Positions 43,323 to 51,854 of a stretch of 64,000 bases of DNA are shown here, piece after piece; within the stretch, counting starts at the first letter, position 1; every line of letters starts with the position of its first letter. This DNA is from PBB1 sp043738425. GTDB taxonomy: Bacteria > Pseudomonadota > Gammaproteobacteria > Burkholderiales > Burkholderiaceae_C. The translations under genes and the position numbers were made by a program. Below the pieces are notes generated by a model. The model worked only from the letters and a program-made list of their open reading frames with translations, did no database searches and was not told the DNA's origin. The stretch lies in assembly GCA_043738425.1 (NCBI GenBank), contig JAYUGJ010000121.1:1-64000 (forward strand), read 5' to 3'.

Positions 43323-44699
43323 ATGAAACACACATTCGGCCTCGCAGCGCGCAGGCAATTTCTCAGGCAGTCGGCGGCCATGACCGCCCTCGCGGGTTCG
43401 CCTTTTGCGGCCAACATGCTGGCGATGGGCGCTGCCAGTGCGCAGCAGGCCACCGACTACAAAGCGCTGGTGTGCGTCTACCTGAACGGCGGCAACGACC
43501 AGTCCAACACCTTGGTGCCTACTGGCACCGCGGAATACGAGGCGTACCGCAAATCGCGACCCACGCTGGCGTTGCCCAAAGAGCAATTGCTGTCGCTGTC
43601 GCCCACCGACTGGGCCGGCACCGGCTTGGCATTGAATGGCGCGATGACCGGCTTGAAAGGTTTATTCGATCAAGGCAAGGTAGCGGCGTTGGCCAACGTC
43701 GGCACGCTGACTGCACCGACCACACAGGCTGACTTTTTTAGCGGCCGCATGCGCGGTCCGTTTCAGTTGTTTTCGCACGCCGACCAACAAGGCGCGTGGC
43801 AAACCGGGCTGCCGGACCGACCATCATCCACCGGCTGGTTCGGCCGCATCGGCGACCTCACTGCAAGCGCCTTCAATCCCGGCAGCGGCGTTTCCATCGC
43901 GATGTCGGTAGCGGGCAACAACCTGCTGCAATCCGGCAACGGCACTATTCAATACCAGCTGACGACCCAAGGCGCGGTGAAAGTCTCGGCGCTCGACAAC
44001 ATGAACGGCAGCAGCGCGGCCGGCGCGGCGCTGCGCAAACTCACCACCCAGCCGCAGGCCGGCACGATGTTCGAAAACGAGTTGTCCAAAGTCTCGGCGC
44101 GGGCGATCGCGGCAGAAACGCTGGTGCGCAGCTCACTGGCCGCAACCAGCGTCGCCACGGCGTTTCCGGCCACTGACATCGGCAGGCAGCTGCAAATGGT
44201 CGCCCGCATGGTCGCCGCGCGTGGCCCGCTCGCGCAGAAACGGCAGCTCTTTTTTGTGCAACTCAACGGCTTCGACATGCATGACGACCTGGTGGCGGGC
44301 CAGACGATCAAACTGAAGGAACTGTCGGACGCGATGAACGCGTTCTACCAGGCGACGGTGGCACTCGGCGTGGCGCGCAACGTCGTCACGTTCACAGCCT
44401 CCGAGTTCGGCCGCGCGCTGCAAAGCAACGGACGCGGGGCGGACCACGGATGGGGCGCACACCACTTCATCATGGGCGACGCCGTGGTCGGCAACCGCAT
44501 CTACGGCAGCTTCCCGACGGTCACCTTGAAAGGGCCGGAGGACGCGGGTCAAGGCCGGCTGATTCCCACCACATCGGTCGACGAGTACGCCGCGACCTTG
44601 GCGTCATGGTTCGGCGTATCGGACACCAATATGAAAACCGTGCTGCCCAACATCGATCGGTTCGCGCACCGCAACCTCGGCTTCCTGAACAAGGCGTGA
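43323..44699 (+). CDS. DUF1501 family protein with a twin-arginine signal
   Basis: 458 residues. The N-terminus ARRQFLRQSAAMTALAGSPF is a twin-arginine export signal, so the folded protein is exported by Tat. The DUF1501 blocks LVCVYLNGGNDQSNTLVPTG, FFVQLNGFDMHDDLVAGQ, TFTASEFGRALQSNGRGADH and GWGAHHFIMG recall the alkaline-phosphatase/sulfatase superfamily metal site (GGND, D, H, H). The exact reaction is unknown. AGGAAG lies 7-12 bases upstream of the ATG. A terminator follows. Confidence 0.9.
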   Translation: MKHTFGLAARRQFLRQSAAMTALAGSPFAANMLAMGAASAQQATDYKALVCVYLNGGNDQSNTLVPTGTAEYEAYRKSRPTLALPKEQLLSLSPTDWAGTGLALNGAMTGLKGLFDQGKVAALANVGTLTAPTTQADFFSGRMRGPFQLFSHADQQGAWQTGLPDRPSSTGWFGRIGDLTASAFNPGSGVSIAMSVAGNNLLQSGNGTIQYQLTTQGAVKVSALDNMNGSSAAGAALRKLTTQPQAGTMFENELSKVSARAIAAETLVRSSLAATSVATAFPATDIGRQLQMVARMVAARGPLAQKRQLFFVQLNGFDMHDDLVAGQTIKLKELSDAMNAFYQATVALGVARNVVTFTASEFGRALQSNGRGADHGWGAHHFIMGDAVVGNRIYGSFPTVTLKGPEDAGQGRLIPTTSVDEYAATLASWFGVSDTNMKTVLPNIDRFAHRNLGFLNKA

Positions 44700-44739
44700 A
44701 GGTGACCTGACCACCGTGCTGCATGCGCGGTGCAAAAAG

Positions 44740-44785
44740 CAAACCGCCCGACCAAACCACGGTTTGTTCGGGCGGTTTGTCTTTA
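44740..44785 (+). terminator. Hairpin terminator after the DUF1800/DUF1501 operon
   Basis: Perfect 12-bp stem CAAACCGCCCGA (44740-44751) with TCGGGCGGTTTG (44768-44779); the loop holds a smaller AAACC/GGTTT stem. The following TCTTTA is a weak T tract. Confidence 0.75.
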
Positions 44786-44976
44786 TGGCGAAGGATGTTG
44801 CCGGTGCAGCGACTGCCGGCAGTGCGGTGGTGCGGCAGTGCGGTGGGTTCGCTGGGCGCAAGGCGGTGTGCGCGGCAGCGAGTCACTGGCGCAACCGCGA
44901 CAGGACCTGCTGGCTGAACCCGCAAGGCGCTGTTGTCGCCAGACGCGCCACGCCGGAAAAATCAAATGGGCAAGGA

Positions 44977-45052
44977 TGGTGGGTTGTGCGGGGCTCGAAC
45001 CCACGACCTACGGATTAAAAGTCCGCTGCTCTACCAACTGAGCTAACAACCC
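44977..45052 (-). tRNA. tRNA-Lys (anticodon TTT)
   Basis: Read on the minus strand the gene begins GGGTTGTTAGCTCAGTTGGT and has acceptor stem GGGTTGT/ACAACCC, D-arm, anticodon stem-loop CGGACTTTTAATCCG with anticodon TTT, and a T-arm GTGGGTTCGAGCCCCGC. The 3' CCA is encoded (44977-44979). All canonical positions (T8, A14, G18G19, TTCGA) are present. It stands alone between the DUF1501 terminator and tcdA. Confidence 0.96.
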
Positions 45053-45183
45053 CTCGGAGGAACCCCGAAACCAGCCCAAGATTCTAGTATGAGTTTGCGC
45101 CCCGTAGGCTGAATCCACGCGTTGTCGATGCGCAGGGTTCCTGATGCGAACGGGCCGCAAAGAATCGCCCGCACGCACGCAAT

Positions 45184-45260
45184 GACACACGCCTGCGCAC
45201 ACGCCCGCACACACGCCAGCACACGCGAACACACGCCCGCACACACCCGCACACGCCGAC
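45184..45260. repeat. CACACGC-type alternating purine-pyrimidine repeat
   Basis: A run of CACACGCC, GCACACGC and ACACACCC units with almost strict purine/pyrimidine alternation, in the gap between tRNA-Lys and the tcdA stop. Such tracts can adopt Z-DNA and are slippage-prone. The rest of 45053-45316 holds nothing that I recognise. Confidence 0.7.
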
Positions 45261-45316
45261 CGCACGGCGCGCTGGCCGACCTGGTTCGATACACCAGCGT
45301 GCTTGCTCGGCGGCCT

Positions 45317-46138
45317 TCACGCCGCGCCGCTGCGGCACAGCAGCATGCGTATCGCTGCACTGGCGGCCACCATGCCGAAGGTCGCTGTGACCGTCACGCT
45401 CGAGCCATAGCCGTGGCAGTTGAGGTTGGCTTCGCTGCGCGGTGCGCCTTCACCGGCACCCGCAGCGGCGTTAGCCGGCGGCCGCACCGCTTCGCGCGAG
45501 TACACCGCCGTCACGCCGATGCGGCCGGTGCGCGCGGCACCGTGGTGCTGGCGCAGCCGCTGGCGCAGTGCCGCGAGCAGCGGATCGTGCGTGGTGTCGG
45601 CCAAATCGGCGACTTCGACCGCCTGCGGCTGCTGCTTGCCACCGGCCGCGCCCACGCTAACCAACGGCACGCGGCTGGCCAACGCCCACGCGGCCAGCAC
45701 GGCTTTCGCGCGCACCTGATCACAGGCGTCGATCAACACATCGAGCGGATGGCTCAGCAAGCCAGGCCAGTTGTCGGCATCGACAAACTCTTCGATCGGC
45801 CGCAGCACGCAACCCGGGTGGATATCGGCCAGCCGTTCGCACAGCGCCAGCGCTTTCGAGCGGCCCACGGTGAGGCCGCAGGCTTGGACCTGGCGGTTGA
45901 TGTTGCCTTCGGAGACGTGATCGAGATCGATCAATGTCAACTCGGCCACACCGCTGCGCGCCAATGCTTCGGCAGCCCAAGAGCCGACTCCTCCCAAGCC
46001 GACCACCGCAGCGCGCGCACCGCGCAGTTGTGCGTAGGCCGCATCGCCATACAGACGCCGCAAACCACCAAAGCGGCGCTCCAGGTCGGCCTCAGACCGC
46101 GCCGCGAACCGGTCGGCTGACGCGGCGTGGCTGCTCAT
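45317..46138 (-). CDS. tcdA: tRNA threonylcarbamoyladenosine dehydratase
   Basis: ThiF/MoeB/E1-like ATP-dependent enzyme that cyclises t6A37 in tRNAs. ATP-binding AAVVGLGGVGSWAAEALARS, the LIDLDHVSEGNINRQ block with the conserved Asp and the NxxRQ motif, then VLIDACDQVRAKAVLAAW. 273 residues. Its start overlaps the cpoB stop (ATGA), so it is coupled to the tol-pal genes. The charged loop AAAGAGEGAPRSE near residue 230 is family-variable. Confidence 0.9.
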   Translation of the reverse strand: MSSHAASADRFAARSEADLERRFGGLRRLYGDAAYAQLRGARAAVVGLGGVGSWAAEALARSGVAELTLIDLDHVSEGNINRQVQACGLTVGRSKALALCERLADIHPGCVLRPIEEFVDADNWPGLLSHPLDVLIDACDQVRAKAVLAAWALASRVPLVSVGAAGGKQQPQAVEVADLADTTHDPLLAALRQRLRQHHGAARTGRIGVTAVYSREAVRPPANAAAGAGEGAPRSEANLNCHGYGSSVTVTATFGMVAASAAIRMLLCRSGAA

Positions 46139-46956
46139 TTCATGGCGGACAGGCGTTGCTTGCCAGCCGCGGCGGCTTCCGAGTTGGGGTAAGTTTTGAA
46201 CAACTCGTCGAGCGCTTTGCGGGCTGCCTTCGGGTCTTTCAATTCGAAGTGGCAGTTGGCCACCGCCAACAACGCTTCGGGCGCGCGCAGGTCACCCGGG
46301 TAGGTGCTGACGAAGCTGCGAAACGAAGCAATCGCTTCGGCGTAATCGCGCTTGCCGTATTGCGAATTGCCCAGCCAAAACAGCGCCGATTTCGCATAGC
46401 CGCTGGTCGGGTAACGGCTGCGAAACACCGCCAGCGAAGTCGATGCCGCGGCGAAGTCGGCGCTGCGCACTTGCGCCATCGCGGCTTCGTATTGGCGAAT
46501 TTCCTCGCCATCGGCCATGAACTCTTTGCCGTCGACCGAGGCCTTTTGCGGCTCCAGTCGGCTCACCCGCTCATCGGTGCCTTGCTTCAGGTCTTTCACT
46601 CGCACCTGAAGCTCGCTGACCTCGCGGGCCAGCTGCTCGACCTGCCCACGCAGCCGGGCGTTCTCGCCGCGCATCAGTTCGAGCTGGTTGTTCAGGTCGA
46701 GCAAGCTGTTGCGCAACTGGCCGAGCTGGTCGAGCGTTTGTGCGTTCAGCTCGTTGTTGCGAAGACGCTGCGCCTCGTCGCTCTTCTCGACTTTTTGCCG
46801 CAGGTCGTTGATGGCGCGCCGGGCCTCATCGTCGTTGAACAACCCGGCCTGCGCCGCGGTGGACAGCAACGAGATAGACCACGCCGCCATCGACCACCGC
46901 CGCGCTGTGGCCAGCCACCCGCGCCGCGCAGCAACGCGTTCGATCACCACACGCAT
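46135..46956 (-). CDS. cpoB: Tol-Pal system coordinator CpoB (YbgF)
   Basis: Periplasmic protein linking the Tol-Pal machine with peptidoglycan synthesis. Signal peptide (hydrophobic about residues 20-38, ending TAAQA), a coiled-coil (about 50-125, with repeated NDLRQKVE, LRNSLLDLNNQLEL patterns), then tetratricopeptide repeats: FAAASTSLAVFRSRYPTSGY, SALFWLGNSQYGKRDYAEAI, and a third near the end (ARKALDELFKTYPNSEAAA). 273 residues. It follows pal by 10 bp. Confidence 0.92.
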   Translation of the reverse strand: MRVVIERVAARRGWLATARRWSMAAWSISLLSTAAQAGLFNDDEARRAINDLRQKVEKSDEAQRLRNNELNAQTLDQLGQLRNSLLDLNNQLELMRGENARLRGQVEQLAREVSELQVRVKDLKQGTDERVSRLEPQKASVDGKEFMADGEEIRQYEAAMAQVRSADFAAASTSLAVFRSRYPTSGYAKSALFWLGNSQYGKRDYAEAIASFRSFVSTYPGDLRAPEALLAVANCHFELKDPKAARKALDELFKTYPNSEAAAAGKQRLSAMK

Positions 46957-46966
46957 GACGCGCCCC

Positions 46967-47572
46967 TCAGCGGTTGCTCAGTTCAACGCGGCGGTTTTTG
47001 GCAAACACCGCTTCATCCGAGCCGGTGGCGGCAGGCCGCTCTTTGCCGAAGCTGACCGCTTCCAGCTGGCCGTCGGTTGCGCCCGATACCGTCAGCGCGC
47101 GTACCACCGCTTCAGCGCGTTTTTGGCCTAGCGCGAGGTTGTATTCGCGGCCGCCGCGGTCATCGGTATGGCCCTCGACGGAGAGTTTTTTGGTGCGGTT
47201 GGCCGCCAGCGTTTTACCGTACGCGTCGATCGAAGGCCGCGCATCTTCGCGCACGGTGTAGCTGTCGTAGTCGAAGTAAATCACGCGGCTGACGCCAGCT
47301 GTCAGGTCGCCACCAGCACCGGCTGCGCCCTTGGTCAAGTCCACGCTGGTGACGCCCGACTGTGAGGTGCTGCCCGACATCGCACCGGTGCTGCCATCCG
47401 GGTTCACCACCGTGCCACTGCGGCTTTCAACCGCCGGCGCCTTGTCATCGAGCTTGACGTTCGAGCCGCAGCCCACCAGCGTCAACACAGCCGCCGCGCA
47501 CAGCGTGGCGCACACCGAACGTGCGGCAGTGAATGGTTGCTTGGGTGCGCTGTGGAGGTGAATGGAATTCAT
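46967..47572 (-). CDS. pal: Peptidoglycan-associated lipoprotein Pal
   Basis: Outer-membrane lipoprotein of the Tol-Pal system. Lipobox TLVGC with Cys35, a linker, then the OmpA-like peptidoglycan-binding domain: VIYFDYDSYTVREDARPSID, LSVEGHTDDRGGREYNLALG and KRAEAVVRALTVSGATDGQL, ending with the RRVEL motif. 201 residues from ATG 47572; AAAGGAAAC is a clear ribosome site. The signal peptide is long (34 residues). Confidence 0.94.
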   Translation of the reverse strand: MNSIHLHSAPKQPFTAARSVCATLCAAAVLTLVGCGSNVKLDDKAPAVESRSGTVVNPDGSTGAMSGSTSQSGVTSVDLTKGAAGAGGDLTAGVSRVIYFDYDSYTVREDARPSIDAYGKTLAANRTKKLSVEGHTDDRGGREYNLALGQKRAEAVVRALTVSGATDGQLEAVSFGKERPAATGSDEAVFAKNRRVELSNR

Positions 47573-47647
47573 GGTGTTTCCTTTATCGAGGTTGAACGAA
47601 CAAAAGTCGGCAGGTTGCGCGCAGCGGCAAAACCACCCACACAACTA

Positions 47648-47683
47648 CCAACGCGATTAGCAACGTGATTACCAACGCAACTA
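47648..47683. repeat. Three 12-bp tandem units between tolB and pal
   Basis: Units CCAACGCGATTA, GCAACGTGATTA and CCAACGCAACTA lie in the 176-bp tolB-pal gap. No hairpin is obvious; role unknown. Confidence 0.65.
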
Positions 47684-47748
47684 CTGCTTTCAGCGCCCAC
47701 AGACAACCACCCGCAAACGATGGGTGAGGCAATCAATCGGCCATTCAT

Positions 47749-49047
47749 TCAGCGCCCGAACGGGCCCCACACCGGCTCACGCACATCAACGGTAGATGAC
47801 ACCAGGCGTGCCCGAATTTTGCCGTCGACGGTGCTGGTCATCAACACATCGCGGCCTTGCGCGCGCGACGCGTAAATCAGCAAACGGCCGTTCGGCGCAA
47901 AGCTCGGGCTCTCGTCGTCGGTGGTGTCACTGATGGCCTGCGTGGTGCCACCGGCCAGGTCTTGGGTGTACAGCTTGAACGCATTGCCAGCGCGCGAAAT
48001 GTAGGCCAGCGTGCGGCCATCGGGGCTGATCGCCGGGCTGATGTTGTAGCTGCCGGTAAAGGTCACCCGTTCCGCGCTGCCGCCGCTCAACGGCGTGCGG
48101 TAGATCTGCGGCGCGCCGCCACGGTCGCTGACGAAGTAAATGCTGCGGCCATCGGGCGCGAAGGCCGGCTCGGTATCGATGCCGATGCTTTGCGTCAAGC
48201 GGCGCAGGTTGTCACCGCCGCGGCCCATCAGGTAAATCTGCGAGCCGCCATCGCGCGACAACGTCACGGCCAACGTTTGGCCATCGGGCGACCACGCCGG
48301 TGCGCTGTTCGAGCCACGAAAATTCGCCACCGCGCGGCGCTTGCCGCTGGCCACGTCTTGCACGTAAACCACCGCTTTTTGCAGCTCGAACGACACGTAC
48401 GCCAGCTCGCGGCCGTCGGGTGACCAGGCCGGCGAAATGATCGGCTCGTTGCTGTTGAGCGCCACCTGACCGCCCTCGCCGTCGGCGTCGGCGATGCGCA
48501 AGGTGAACTTGGTTCCGGCCTTGGTGACGTAGGCGATGCGGGTTGAAAAAACGCCTTTCTGACCGGTCAATTTTTCATGCACGTAGTCGGCAATGCGGTG
48601 CGCGGCCAAGCGCAGGTCAGCGGCATCGACCACCGTGCTTTTGCCACCCAGCTCAGCGCCTTTGACCACGTCCCACAACTTGAAGCGCACATCGAATCGG
48701 CCATCGGCCAGCCGCGATACCGAGCCGGCGACCAGCGCGTCGGCTGCGCGGCCGCGCCACTCGGCCATGACCGGCGCGGCTGCTTCATCGAGCACGCCGG
48801 GCGCGTCGATGCCGCGAAACAACCCGCTGCGTTCGAGGTCTGCCCGCACCACGGCGGATACCGCTTGCGATTGCTTGTCTTCGTCGCGAAATCTCGCCAC
48901 CGCGATCGGCACTTGCGAGGCACCCACGCCCGACATCTCGACCCGAAACTCGGCGTGCGCGGCAGGCAGCGCGGCGATGAAAAGTGCCATGGCGAGCGAC
49001 CAGCGGGCCGCGAGGCGGGTGAAAACAACAAGCGGAAATGGGCGCAT
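47749..49047 (-). CDS. tolB: Tol-Pal system beta-propeller protein TolB
   Basis: Periplasmic protein that binds Pal, Lpp-type lipoproteins and TolA. Signal peptide (about residues 1-33, ending ALPAAHA), the N-terminal alpha/beta domain (VARFRDEDKQSQAVSAVVRA) and a six-bladed propeller with repeated SPDGR, FAPDGR and SPAWSPDGRELAY blocks. 432 residues from ATG 49047; upstream ATGs at 49095 and 49134 add a less hydrophobic N-terminus. Genes tolQ, tolR and tolA, usually directly upstream, are not here. Confidence 0.94.
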   Translation of the reverse strand: MRPFPLVVFTRLAARWSLAMALFIAALPAAHAEFRVEMSGVGASQVPIAVARFRDEDKQSQAVSAVVRADLERSGLFRGIDAPGVLDEAAAPVMAEWRGRAADALVAGSVSRLADGRFDVRFKLWDVVKGAELGGKSTVVDAADLRLAAHRIADYVHEKLTGQKGVFSTRIAYVTKAGTKFTLRIADADGEGGQVALNSNEPIISPAWSPDGRELAYVSFELQKAVVYVQDVASGKRRAVANFRGSNSAPAWSPDGQTLAVTLSRDGGSQIYLMGRGGDNLRRLTQSIGIDTEPAFAPDGRSIYFVSDRGGAPQIYRTPLSGGSAERVTFTGSYNISPAISPDGRTLAYISRAGNAFKLYTQDLAGGTTQAISDTTDDESPSFAPNGRLLIYASRAQGRDVLMTSTVDGKIRARLVSSTVDVREPVWGPFGR

Positions 49048-49344
49048 GGGCAGTCGGAAAATAGGCAATCGGTACCGGGGCGGTAGGAAAAACATGCGGC
49101 TCGCACGGTCGTCGAACGAAACATCGCGTATCACGGCGCTGCGGGTTCTGTCACCGCAGCGCAGTCATGCAACCGGGCCGTTGCAACCGGCGGCAATTGG
49201 CTGAATCGCCGCCGCGCCGAATGATAGGCGCGCGAAGTCGACCGGCCGACAGCCGCAGGGTGGGAGTGCCGCAGCGGCCCGCAGCAAGGCGGCAGCGACA
49301 GCGCATGCATCAATCGACATACGCCGCGCAGCCGAGCAAGCCCA
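49048..49344. other. Upstream region of tolB, no gene recognised
   Basis: About 300 bp in the position normally filled by tolA. Frames that cross it have no TolA-like Lys/Ala/Glu coiled-coil and no convincing starts. The tolB promoter should lie here. Confidence 0.4.
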
Positions 49345-49659
49345 TCAGCCGCCGCGTGCGCCGGCCCCCGCAAGCGGGTCGTGCATCGCGGCATGCGCCG
49401 TACACCGCGCCGCGATGGTTGCGTTCGCAAGCCGCGGCAGCTGAAGCAGCTTCGTTTCGCGAAGCACCGTCAGCTGCAATTGGTCCAGTACGGCCACCCA
49501 CTCCAGCACGCTGCGCTGCAGCTGCGCAAGGGCACCGGGCGGCTGTGCGTCGGTTGCGCACTTCGCATGCAGATTGGTTGGCAGTGCGGACTCGGCAGCG
49601 CTGGCTGGCGCGCTCGATTGCACACTCGTTTGCGCGCCGGGAATGCGGTCGGGCTTCAC
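49345..49659 (-). CDS. Possible small protein of unknown function
   Basis: A frame of about 104 codons (GTG 49659; open further up to 49782). The middle part ALAQLQRSVLEWVAVLDQLQ, then LTVLRETKLLQLPRL, has the codon preference of real genes here (many CTG/GTG) and could form helices. The upstream end overlaps a GCGATGG tandem repeat, and no good ribosome site is seen. I do not recognise a family. Confidence 0.3.
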   Translation of the reverse strand: MKPDRIPGAQTSVQSSAPASAAESALPTNLHAKCATDAQPPGALAQLQRSVLEWVAVLDQLQLTVLRETKLLQLPRLANATIAARCTAHAAMHDPLAGAGARGG

Positions 49660-49672
49660 GGCGGTGCGGCGG

Positions 49673-49696
49673 TGCGATGGTGCGATGGTGCGATGG
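49673..49696. repeat. Three perfect 8-bp repeats (TGCGATGG)
   Basis: Three contiguous identical units; they lie just after the stop of the 71-codon gene at 49697-49912. A GCCACC hexamer run follows at about 49743-49766, inside that gene. Confidence 0.75.
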
Positions 49697-49912
49697 TTAC
49701 AGCGGCGCTGTCTGCTCGGCCGTGACCGTGGCCGCGGTCGAGGCCACCGCCACCGCCACCGCCACTGCCGGCGGCGAATCATTGGCCTGCGCCGCAGTCA
49801 CAAACCAATGCGTCTGCGCCACCGCCCCCGGCGCGGTGTAGGCCGCATCGCGCACCGTGATGTCGGTCGGTTTTTTGGGCTTGGTTTCGCGGCTGGCCAT
49901 GCGGTAAATCAT
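49697..49912 (-). CDS. Small hypothetical protein
   Basis: 71 residues, MIYRMASRETKPKKPTDITV at the start, a middle part AQTHWFVTAAQAND, and an Ala/Val-rich C-terminus with AVAVAVAVAS coded by a hexamer repeat. The start has a good GAGGAA ribosome site 8-13 bases upstream. No family recognised. The C-terminal stretch is hydrophobic enough to touch a membrane but short for a full span. Confidence 0.4.
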   Translation of the reverse strand: MIYRMASRETKPKKPTDITVRDAAYTAPGAVAQTHWFVTAAQANDSPPAVAVAVAVASTAATVTAEQTAPL

Positions 49913-50003
49913 GCGGGGGTTCCTCAGCTGCATCAAAAAATCAGGCGGGTGATTGGGCGCGCCCAACCGACAGGCGCGGTGCGGTGAGCCGCGCGGTAAA
50001 TAG

Positions 50004-50237
50004 TCAGCCCCTCGGGCGTTCGTGGCGGGCGTGTGCAACGACCAGCACACCCAACATTGGCGGTGGTACCGAAGCGTCGTTGCCGCAGCGCCGCGATGCC
50101 AGCTGCGCCGAGCGCACGGCACCGAAGTGGGTTTGCCCGTCCGCCCATGGCCATCGCCGCTGCATCAAGGTGATCGGCCATGCGCGGTGCAACCGCACGC
50201 TGAGCAACGAAACGAACCCCGCTCGAATCGACAACAT
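50004..50237 (-). CDS. Small hypothetical protein downstream of fumC
   Basis: 77 residues, starting MLSIRAGFVSLLSVRLHRAW, basic and moderately hydrophobic at the N-terminus. The AGGAGA ribosome site 7 bases before the ATG is among the strongest of this region, which is the main support. It lies 56 bp beyond the fumC stop on the same strand. No domain recognised. Confidence 0.38.
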   Translation of the reverse strand: MLSIRAGFVSLLSVRLHRAWPITLMQRRWPWADGQTHFGAVRSAQLASRRCGNDASVPPPMLGVLVVAHARHERPRG

Positions 50238-50293
50238 CGCGGTCTCCTGCTAGACACACTACCGTACGTCGCCAGGCGCGCTGTGTCTGTGCG

Positions 50294-51841
50294 CTAACGA
50301 ACGCGCGCCGCGCGGTCGGGTACCGATGGGGCGGGCCGGTGACCCAACATCTGCTCGGGCACCACCCACGCATCGAACTGCGCTGCGCTCACCGCACCCA
50401 ACGCCAGCGCGGCTTCGCGCAAGGTGGTGCCGTGGTCGTGGGCGCACTTGGCCACTTGCGCGGCGCGCTCGTAGCCTATGTGCGGAGCCAGCGCAGTGAC
50501 CAGCATCAACGAGCTGTGCAGCAGCTGGTCGATGCGCGCAGCGTTCACCGCAATGCCAACTACGCAATGGCGGTTGAAACTGCGCATCGCGTCGGACAGC
50601 AAGCGCATGCTGTCGAGCGTGTCGAGCGCAATCAGCGGCTTGTACACGTTCAGCTCGAACTGGCCCTGTGCGGCGGCAAAGCCGATGGCCGCGTCGTGAC
50701 CGATTACTTGGGCGCACACCATGGCCAGCGCTTCGATCTGCGTCGGGTTCACCTTGCCCGGCATGATGGAGCTGCCGGCTTCGTTTTCCGGCAACCGCAA
50801 TTCGCCCAAGCCGGCACGCGGGCCGCTGCCCATCAAACGAATATCGCTGCCGATTTTCAGCAGTGCGATGGCCAGCATCTTCAAGCCGCCATGCCATGCC
50901 ACCAGCGCTTCGTGGCCAGCCATGGCAGCGAACAAATTGGCGGCTTGCACCAACGGCGCATTGAACCGGCGGGCCAACGCAGCGGCGACCCGCGTGCCGA
51001 ATTCGGGGTGGGTGTTGAGCCCGGTGCCGACGGCGGTGCCACCGATGGCCAGGCTGTGCACTGCCACCACCGCGTGGCGTAACGCCGCATCGCACAACGC
51101 CAGCTGCGCGGCATAGCCACCGAATTCTTGCCCCAGGGTGACCGGCGTGGCGTCTTGCAAATGGGTGCGACCGATCTTCACCACCTCGGCGAATTTGTCG
51201 GACTGCGCGACCAGCGTGGCCCGCAACTCGCTCAATGCCGGCTGCAGCTGCTGCGCGTAGGCGGCAACCACCGCCAGGTGCATGGCAGTCGGAAACACAT
51301 CGTTCGACGACTGGCCGAGGTTCACCTCGTCGTTCGGGTGGATGGCGCGAACCTCGTTCAGGCCACGCTCAGCCGACACCTGTGGTGCCAGGTCTATAGA
51401 AGCCGTGCGGCCAGCCGCCGGTTGTTGGGCCGCGAGGTGTTGGCTGGCCAGCTGGGCGATCACCTCGTTGACGTTCATGTGACTTTGCGTGCCCGAGCCG
51501 GTTTGCCACACCGACAACGGGAACTCGCCGTCGAACGCGCCGCGCGCCACCCGATCAGCCGCATGGGAAATCGCGTCGGCACGTTCAGCGTCGAGCAAGC
51601 CGAGGTCGCGGTTGACGCATGCAGCCGCCCACTTGACAGCTGCCAGCGCATGGATCAACGGCAGCGGCATGCGCTGTTCGCCAATCGCGAAAAAGCGCAG
51701 GCTGCGCTCGGTTTGCGCGCCCCACAGTGCGGCTGCCGGCACCTCGATCGCACCGAAGCCGTCGGTCTCGATGCGGGTGGCGGCAGTCGGTGCGGTCGCT
51801 GCGGTCGCTGAAGTCGCGGCAGTGAAGTCGGTCGTACCCAT
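50294..51841 (-). CDS. fumC: Fumarate hydratase class II, with an internal insertion
   Basis: Iron-independent fumarase of the TCA cycle. Family blocks seen: WGAQTERSLRFFAIGEQRMP, VWQTGSGTQSHMNVNEVIAQ, HPNDEVNLGQSSNDVFPTAM, GQEFGGYAAQL and the signature GSSIMPGKVNPTQ. 515 residues, longer than the usual 460-470. The excess has two parts: an Ala/Thr-rich N-terminal extension (TAATSATAATAPTAATR) and about 20 residues (QPAAGRTASIDLAPQVSAER) inserted before HPNDEVN, in a region close to the active site. The insertion contains the shared 15-bp motif. A GTG at 51862 is another possible start. Confidence 0.92.
   Translation of the reverse strand: MGTTDFTAATSATAATAPTAATRIETDGFGAIEVPAAALWGAQTERSLRFFAIGEQRMPLPLIHALAAVKWAAACVNRDLGLLDAERADAISHAADRVARGAFDGEFPLSVWQTGSGTQSHMNVNEVIAQLASQHLAAQQPAAGRTASIDLAPQVSAERGLNEVRAIHPNDEVNLGQSSNDVFPTAMHLAVVAAYAQQLQPALSELRATLVAQSDKFAEVVKIGRTHLQDATPVTLGQEFGGYAAQLALCDAALRHAVVAVHSLAIGGTAVGTGLNTHPEFGTRVAAALARRFNAPLVQAANLFAAMAGHEALVAWHGGLKMLAIALLKIGSDIRLMGSGPRAGLGELRLPENEAGSSIMPGKVNPTQIEALAMVCAQVIGHDAAIGFAAAQGQFELNVYKPLIALDTLDSMRLLSDAMRSFNRHCVVGIAVNAARIDQLLHSSLMLVTALAPHIGYERAAQVAKCAHDHGTTLREAALALGAVSAAQFDAWVVPEQMLGHRPAPSVPDRAARVR
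51384..51398 (-). repeat. Shared 15-bp motif, copy in the fumC insertion
   Basis: GGTGCCAGGTCTATA on the plus strand, coding IDLAP in the fumC frame, exactly as in the ligase insertion (17136-17150). Confidence 0.6.
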
Positions 51842-51854
51842 CGCGGTCGTCGAT

